From assembly GCA_021521415.1 (NCBI GenBank), contig JAIQDT010000234.1, forward strand, positions 1,240,001 to 1,304,000: DNA of 64,000 bases, in the 5' to 3' direction. The DNA comes from Bidens hawaiensis. Lineage: Eukaryota; Streptophyta; Magnoliopsida; Asterales; Asteraceae. Below, one piece after another: positions 58,801 to 64,000 of this stretch (positions are counted from its first letter, which is position 1; every line of letters begins with the position of its first letter). The translations under genes and the position numbers were made by a program. The notes below the pieces were generated by a model. It saw only the letters and a list, made by a program, of their open reading frames with translations. It did no database searches and was not told the DNA's origin.

Positions 58801-59934
58801 TGTTCTTATAAATGAAGAGCTTGAATTTGAAACATTTTGTTAAAAGAGAGAAATGTTGTGCTGACACTGAGGAATAAAGCACTTGAAATAGCTTTGCAAC
58901 AGGCGTTATTGAGAATTCAAACCCTAGAGGGGTACTCTGAGGTTGAGAAGACCTCAGATGCACCAAAATAAGGGGAGAATCTACAAGTAGATGAAGGCCT
59001 AAAACAGATTATAAACTTATATGCCAGTTCAGAAGAGGAAGATGAGGATGAGGTTGCTGGAACATCTAATGTACCTGAAAGAACAAATCCAGAAGTCATT
59101 AAAGGAGATGTTCATGTTGAGGGGGATTCAAGAGAGAAGGTGATTGAAGTAGAAGTAGAGACCCCTAAACAAATTTCCAAAAGACAAATCAAAGGCAAAG
59201 GGGTGGCTTTGACTGAAGAAGATCTTCATCCAATAGCAACTCATAAAGAAAAATCTGGTGATGAAATTTTAGAAAAGGATAATGTGGTGGATCCTAACAT
59301 TGCAGAAGTAGAATATGTCAATACTGTGATAAAATTAATAAACCAGGAGAGACAAAGGGTGATAGTAGAGGAAGAAGTAGTGGAAATTGACTAGGAAATA
59401 CTTGAAGCATTGTTGAATATGAGGAAGAAGGAGGAGGCAGAGGAGAGGTTAAGAAAAGAAGCTGATAAGGCGATTAAGGCTACATTGGAGGCGTTGAAGA
59501 TAACACAAATTGGTGAACAAATTCCAACTGAGCAAAAAGATGATTAGCAAGAACCCATACAAATTGAGCCAGAAATAACAAAACTTGAAACTGAAGATCC
59601 TGAAACAACAAAAGAACCTGAGCTCGGTCTAGGTCCAGTAGCTTATGAGGATGAGGATGATACAATTGAAATTTCTACAAGTTCAATGGTGAAGCTAGTT
59701 ATAATGAAAGATCTCATAGAAATCTTGAACAAACTAGAAGAGCATCATCCTGAGATAGTAGAAGCTGCTAGAAAGGCACAAAAAGACTTCATAAACTTAA
59801 GCAAAAGTTCAGAACCAGTGGTAGAAGAGCCAGTGGAAACAACTGAGCTTGTCAACAATGAAGTCAATGAAGAGGATGAAGATAATCATGTGAAAGAACC
59901 AGTTGTTGAAGTGGTGTGCGTCGGATATGTCTAA
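55832..59934 (+). pseudogene. Env-like/accessory ORF of the Sirevirus-like element, interrupted
   Basis: The N-terminal part, 55832-56422 (MALKFEKQHNMCAQLDV...), is about 196 residues of a domain I recall from Asteraceae retroelement ORFs, where it lies outside gag-pol. Motifs are LTESPTIYRNHIKDFWESA and FPLIYWFLIHHVILSLS. An LTR insertion (56423-58096) follows. The C-terminal part resumes at 58097 and is proline-rich (repeats of HIPTPPTSPxxx at 58300-58797), then acidic, Glu/Lys-rich and probably coiled coil to 59934, with stops at 58292, 58795, 59392 and 59545. Similar extra ORFs in Sireviruses are called env-like; no signal peptide or clear membrane anchor is visible here, so the name describes position only. 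A leader intron ending TTTTGCAG at 55826 is plausible. Confidence 0.6.
56423..58096 (-). mobile_element. Solo LTR in the env-like ORF
   Basis: On the minus strand it starts TGATGTGTTGTAAAACACAC and ends ACACACGTCA, that is TG...CA ends, about 1674 bp. A second copy starts at 59917 in the same orientation. Flanking pentamers ATAAC and GTAAG share only TAA. It contains no ORF with recognisable motifs; open frames at 57612-57975 are not supported. Confidence 0.6.
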
Positions 59935-60314
59935 AAGAATGACCCTCACAACTAAGCTTTAAATTTAAAACGAAAATCCTAAAACCACACATAACCGGCA
60001 AGTGTACCGATCGCAAGTAGTATAGACCTAGGAAGTCCGAGTATCGAACACGTGGACACGTAAGGACGCTAACGGTCACTAACTCTAGACAAGACCTACC
60101 TAAGAATAATATTTAATTGATTTTTGATTTTTAATGACTGAACTGGACTAATTGGACTGACTGACAAAAGTTACCAAAAATAGAAAACTTAACGACAAAC
60201 TAACTGTGTTGACTCTGGATGGAGAAAAACGTCTACCCAGGTCTGAATCAAATTGTAGGCCTAACAAGCTAATGGATTGAATGATATCAAGACACCGGTT
60301 CCTAAAGGTGACAC
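59917..60314 (-). mobile_element. Second copy of the same LTR, cut by the copia element
   Basis: Closely matches 56430-56830 (ATGACCCTCAC, ACCGGCAAGTGTACCGATC, GAATCAAATTGTAGGCC) with about 10 percent differences, and stops at the copia LTR at 60315. The rest should lie beyond the window. Confidence 0.7.
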
Positions 60315-61208
60315 TGTTGGAATTACGTATGCCCGAGACACATACTTATACTAATGTGGCTAACTGTGTTTGATCCAAGTCGGGTCATACCCAATAACAA
60401 GCTAGACAACACCAAATGTATTCTTTTAATGATTTGATCACTTAAACGAATACCGAACACTGCGCAATTAGAAAATTGGTTTTCTAATAATTACACTTGA
60501 TAATTTAAATAAATTATCTGGATAATTTATTTATATAAATTAATTATTTAATTGGTTAAATAATTAAGATAGCATGCATGATTTATAAAATTAGTTTTAT
60601 AAAGTATAAGATGGAGATGGAGATGTTTTAATTGTTAAAACAAAACAAAAAAAAAAAAAAAAAAAAATAATAATAATAATAATAACATCAAAACCGGCCA
60701 CCCATGTGGGGTGGTGGTTTTACCCAATCAAACTCTTGGCTTTTGTCATAACTTCTCCTTTTGATCCTCCATTCAATTTACATGCATTAGTGATCTTATT
60801 TTGAATTTTTCAAGTGCAAGAAACTCTCTCTCCCACTCTCTAAAACTCACGGCCACTTTGGGCAAGTTTTGAGAGTTTTTGTGAGCTTCATAAAGTGTTA
60901 AAAATCCTAGCAAGAATATTGGTGTTGTTGCTATAAGCTTGGGGTATACAAAGCTTGAGGGTTTCTCCTTTGCAACCTAGCCATTCAAAGTCATCATCTT
61001 CTTCATCCACCTACATCTTCTTCTAAAGGTAGAAGAGGTACCATTTACATTTTGTAAGCATATTGTTCTTGTAATATTGATCCTTGTCTTTGGGTTTTAG
61101 TTTTAACATAATGGTATGTTTATAACTAGATTTAAAATCTAAGCTTCCGTTGCGTTTTCATGTTAAATATGGTTAACTTGAACTTTGATAATCTTAACAA
61201 ACCCAACA
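60315..61208 (+). repeat. 5' LTR of the younger copia element
   Basis: Starts TGTTGGAATTACG, ends CAAACCCAACA, and shares GATCCAAGTCGGGTCATACC with the LTRs at 24.5 and 31.7 kb. It contains a long A run followed by (TAA)n at about 60640-60686. Confidence 0.85.
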
Positions 61209-61387
61209 ATGGCATCAAGAGCCGGTTACAAGGACTTATGTTTCTTACATGTTCATAGATTTCGGGTTTTTCATGGGTGAAAAAGGGGTCCGAAATTTGG
61301 GTGGATTTTACCCCTCATGGATTTGTAAGATCTTGACATGCATGAAAGATCTTAGGAAACCATTAATAACATTTGGATGTTGAAAAT

Positions 61388-61440
61388 AAAAAAAAATAAT
61401 AATAATAATTTGGGCCGTAGCCTCTTGGGGGGGGGGGGGG
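61388..61440 (+). repeat. A/TAA microsatellite and 14-16-base G run in the copia leader
   Basis: An A run, then (TAA)n at 61388-61411, and a long homopolymer of G at about 61426-61440. Homopolymer length may be affected by sequencing error. Confidence 0.7.
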
Positions 61441-61449
61441 CCGATTTTA

Positions 61450-62855
61450 TTTGGTGATTTTGGGCATTGGTTGCTTAGGTTGCATGCTTAGAACATTTGG
61501 TATGTTTGGATGTGTCATAACCGAAACCTAGACCTTGGATGTGTTGATTGTTGTTTGTGTATGTTGATTATGTTTATTATTCAATATGGTTGTAATAATT
61601 CATAATCTTAGGCTTGTGTAATTTATTTATTCATAAGTTGGTTTGTAATAAATAGATTAGTTGCATTTTTTTTTAGAAAAATATGTATTAGGATACATTT
61701 TGTAAAAATTGAAGATGCAAGAATTGGTGGATTTGGGCCTTGGACCGAAATTTTGGGCTTGTTGGGCCTCACCGGCCCATCATGGGATTCAAGCCCATTA
61801 AGCCCATAAATTTCACTCTTGGGCCCAAGAAGACTTTTGGAAGTTTGGAGCCCATTAACAAGCCCAACAAGAACACAACAACTTGGAAAGGATACTTGAA
61901 GCATTTGGATGCAAGGTCAAGTGGGAGTCAACATTCCATCCTTGTGTCATGTTTTGTCCCTTAGGTGTGACTTATGACCTATACTTGTTTCGGCTAACAA
62001 GTATGGTCAAACTTAGCGGTTCTCGGTTATGACTATATTTTGCATGTGTATGCTTGGTTGTTTGTTTTACTTTATGTAATGTGTGGTTGATAGATATTAG
62101 GATATCCAAACCGTCACATAGGAACGACAACAAGCATAAAACGGGTTCTAATATATATTTGGTAATATCGCGTCAATTAGTTTATTTAAATGGGTTTATT
62201 AAAACTAAGCGATCACTCACCTATAATAAAATTGGTTTTATTATAACTAGAACCTTGAAAATTGGTTTTCAAAATCGCCATATTACTAAATGCATGTTAG
62301 GATATGGCATAATGTTTTTCAAACTAGAATATTGGAAAACTTAAAAATCCCTTTTTCATAATTACCAAGGAAACAAGTCTAACACCATCCTTTTGTATGA
62401 CACTTAACGTATTAGGGAACTTTAAATGGGATAAAGGTCACCTAACCATTTTGAGCAAACTAATATACTTAGGGTAATATTAACATATTTGTGGGATAAA
62501 GGTCACCTAACCACTTGTATGTTAATCTTACATGTTTATACAAGTAGGACGACTTGAATTGGAAACCATGTGATAAAGGTCACCTAAGCATAGGATCCAA
62601 TGGTGTTGATGGGATAAACATGCCAACACGAAATAAGGATTTCGAATGGTCCCATACCTCTAGAAGTTGCAAAGGGTTGCAATTGTCAAGATTGACTACC
62701 TTGTTAAATCAAATAACGGGATAAAGGTCACCTAACCGAAATTTGATTTATCGTTGGATTCTAGAATTTAATTATTATTTTAAAATTTGGAATAAAAGGG
62801 TATTAATAATTAAATTGTTTGTAATACTAAAATAAAACTTTGTTAAATTTTGTAG
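61450..62855 (+). other. Untranslated leader of the younger copia element
   Basis: About 1.4 kb without gene. GGGCC/GCCCA phrases cluster at 61735-61865. Four copies of the GGGATAAAGGTCACC motif lie between 62429 and 62740. Confidence 0.7.
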
Positions 62856-64000
62856 ATGGCCGCTAACAATGCAAACACCTCTACCCATAACACCCGTAAC
62901 CTATCCTTAAGAACCATCCTTGAAAAGGATCGTCTAAACCATAATAACTTTATGGATTGGTATCGCAACTTGAGAATAGTTCTCAAACAAGAAGAGATAT
63001 CATATGTCTTAGACGATCCCATTCCCGACGAGCCTAACGTGGAAGATGAGGAGGCGTATAACGATTGGGTCAAGTACACCAAAGATTCGGTGCAAGCCTC
63101 TTGCCTCATGTTGGGGACTATGATTCCCGAAATCCAAAAGGATTTCGAGCATCATGGGGCATACGACATGATAACTCAATTGAAGGAAATGTTCCTTCAA
63201 CAAGCTAGAGCGGAACGTTTCGAAACGGTTCGAGCGTTTCATGCATGTCGTATGGAGGAAACCCAAAGCGTCTCATCTTATGTCCTAAAGATGAAAAGCT
63301 ACATTGAAAAGCTTCGTAGGTTGAATTGTCCCGTATCTAATGAGTTGGCTACGGATTTGATCCTCAACTCTTTGACCAAAAGGTTTGAAACCTTCGTCAT
63401 GAATTATAACATGAATGGATGGGACAAAAGCATTGGTGAGCTTCACGCAATGCTAAGAACGGCCGAAGCGGGAATGGGTAAAAGGGTTTTACCCGTTCTA
63501 ACAATCAATGAAGGAAAAAGGGGACATAACTCCAACCCCAAAGCAAGTGTTGCTAAGGGCAAGGGCCACGTCCAAGGAAAGGGAAAGAGGAAAGCCATCA
63601 CGCCCACCAAACCGAAGGAAAAGAAGCAAAAGGTTGCGGCGCAAGATCCATGCTTTGAGTGTGGAGAGATAGGTCATTGGAAAAGGAATTGTCCGACCTA
63701 TCTCAATGCGTTAAAAGATAAGAGGGATGCGGGGCATACCTCAGGTATTATCTTTACTATACATATTGAACTAAATGTTATTTCTTCAAATACATGGGTA
63801 CTTGATACCGGATGTGGAACTCACATTTGCAATTTGTTGCAGGGGTTCAAAAGAAGTAAACAACTCAACAAAGGGGACATTAGTCTCTTTATGGGCAATG
63901 GAGCAAGAGTTGAAGTCCAAGCCCAAGGAGACTACTTGTTAAAGCTTCCAAGTGGTTTGGAAGTAATTTTGAAGAATGTTTTGTATGCTCCTAAGTTAAG
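62856..64000 (+). CDS. Copia gag-pol polyprotein, open to the window edge
   Basis: From ATG 62856 (MAANNANTSTHNTRNLSL) the frame stays open for 381 codons to the last base. It contains the gag domain (DRLNHNNFMDWYRNLRIVL; MEETQSVSSYVLKMKSYIE), a Lys-rich linker, the CCHC knuckle CFECGEIGHWKRNC near 63651-63692, and protease motif WVLDTGCGTHIC near 63800. It encodes the same product as the broken copy at 26934, without its stop at codon 55. The start is the first Met after a TTTTGTAG-rich leader and matches the older copy's start. Whether the rest of pol is intact cannot be seen. Confidence 0.9.
   Translation, partial: MAANNANTSTHNTRNLSLRTILEKDRLNHNNFMDWYRNLRIVLKQEEISYVLDDPIPDEPNVEDEEAYNDWVKYTKDSVQASCLMLGTMIPEIQKDFEHHGAYDMITQLKEMFLQQARAERFETVRAFHACRMEETQSVSSYVLKMKSYIEKLRRLNCPVSNELATDLILNSLTKRFETFVMNYNMNGWDKSIGELHAMLRTAEAGMGKRVLPVLTINEGKRGHNSNPKASVAKGKGHVQGKGKRKAITPTKPKEKKQKVAAQDPCFECGEIGHWKRNCPTYLNALKDKRDAGHTSGIIFTIHIELNVISSNTWVLDTGCGTHICNLLQGFKRSKQLNKGDISLFMGNGARVEVQAQGDYLLKLPSGLEVILKNVLYAPKL

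Larger units (their letters stand above)
60315..64000 (+). mobile_element. Ty1/copia element, same family as 24.5 kb, incomplete in the window
   Basis: 5' LTR, imperfect initiator-Met primer site, repeated leader motifs and an open gag-protease frame. The remainder runs off the right edge. The pentamer before it is GACAC, which should reappear after the 3' LTR. Confidence 0.92.

Noticed and set aside
56423..60314. A complete LTR element bounded by the two matching LTR copies
   Set aside because: No primer site or polypurine tract adjoins either copy, and the DNA between them is the sense-strand C-terminal part of the env-like ORF.
62843..63266. Minus-strand frames of 85-88 residues
   Set aside because: Antisense to the open copia gag frame starting at 62856; the same shadow appears at the older copy near 27093-27350.

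Overview
The window is nuclear DNA of a flowering plant, very probably a eudicot and most likely Asteraceae. That placement is an inference from spliced plant genes, a plastid psbA fragment, tRNA-iMet and tRNA-Asp primed LTR retrotransposons, many Helitron termini, and an Asteraceae-style retroelement ORF beginning MALKFE; no single marker proves it. Most of the 64 kb is nested transposable elements. Only one host gene looks intact: an ABHD17-like alpha/beta hydrolase on the minus strand (34804-38204). || Layout. 0-5.8 kb: a large T-rich/A-rich inverted repeat, the broken 3' exons of a bHLH transcription-factor gene (3231-3868), and degenerate repeats ending in Helitron-type termini. 5.78-15.0 kb: a nearly complete minus-strand Ty3/gypsy element (1974-bp LTRs, perfect TAAAT target duplication, one in-frame stop in pol) that landed inside a Helitron 3' end. 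15-20.4 kb: more Helitron-family repeats, a SINE-like element, and a plastid psbA 3' fragment embedded in the Helitron-family repeats. 20.4-24.3 kb: a run of small DNA transposons (CACTA-type MITE, three related foldback MITEs, a 1.17-kb Helitron, a GC-ended inverted-repeat element). 24.46-32.70 kb: a decayed Ty1/copia element lying just upstream of a sterol C5-desaturase pseudogene (32776-34010). 34.8-38.2 kb: the ABHD17-like gene. 39.85-45.01 kb: a non-autonomous LTR element (LARD-like, tRNA-Asp primer site, perfect CTTTA duplication). 45.6-48.5 kb: a lone gypsy-type LTR-like region. 48.5-59.9 kb: remains of a large copia-type element resembling Sireviruses, with 5' LTR, tRNA-iMet primer site, long gag with many stops, start of protease, no recognisable integrase/RT, and an env-like or accessory ORF with its own TATA box and leader intron. 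It is interrupted by further LTRs at 53.0, 56.4 and 59.9 kb. 60.3 kb to the end: a younger copia element of the same family as the one at 24.5 kb, whose gag-protease frame is open to the window edge. || How the parts relate. Insertion order can be read from nesting: Helitron repeats before gypsy; env-like ORF before the 59.9-kb LTR, before the copia element at 60.3 kb. Gypsy LTRs differ at about 9 sites of 1974, so it is recent; the 24.5-kb copia LTRs differ at roughly 30 sites plus indels of 980, so it is older. Three host gene remnants (bHLH tail, sterol desaturase, psbA fragment) are non-functional. All coordinates of small-element ends are by eye and carry a few bases of uncertainty unless a target duplication fixes them.
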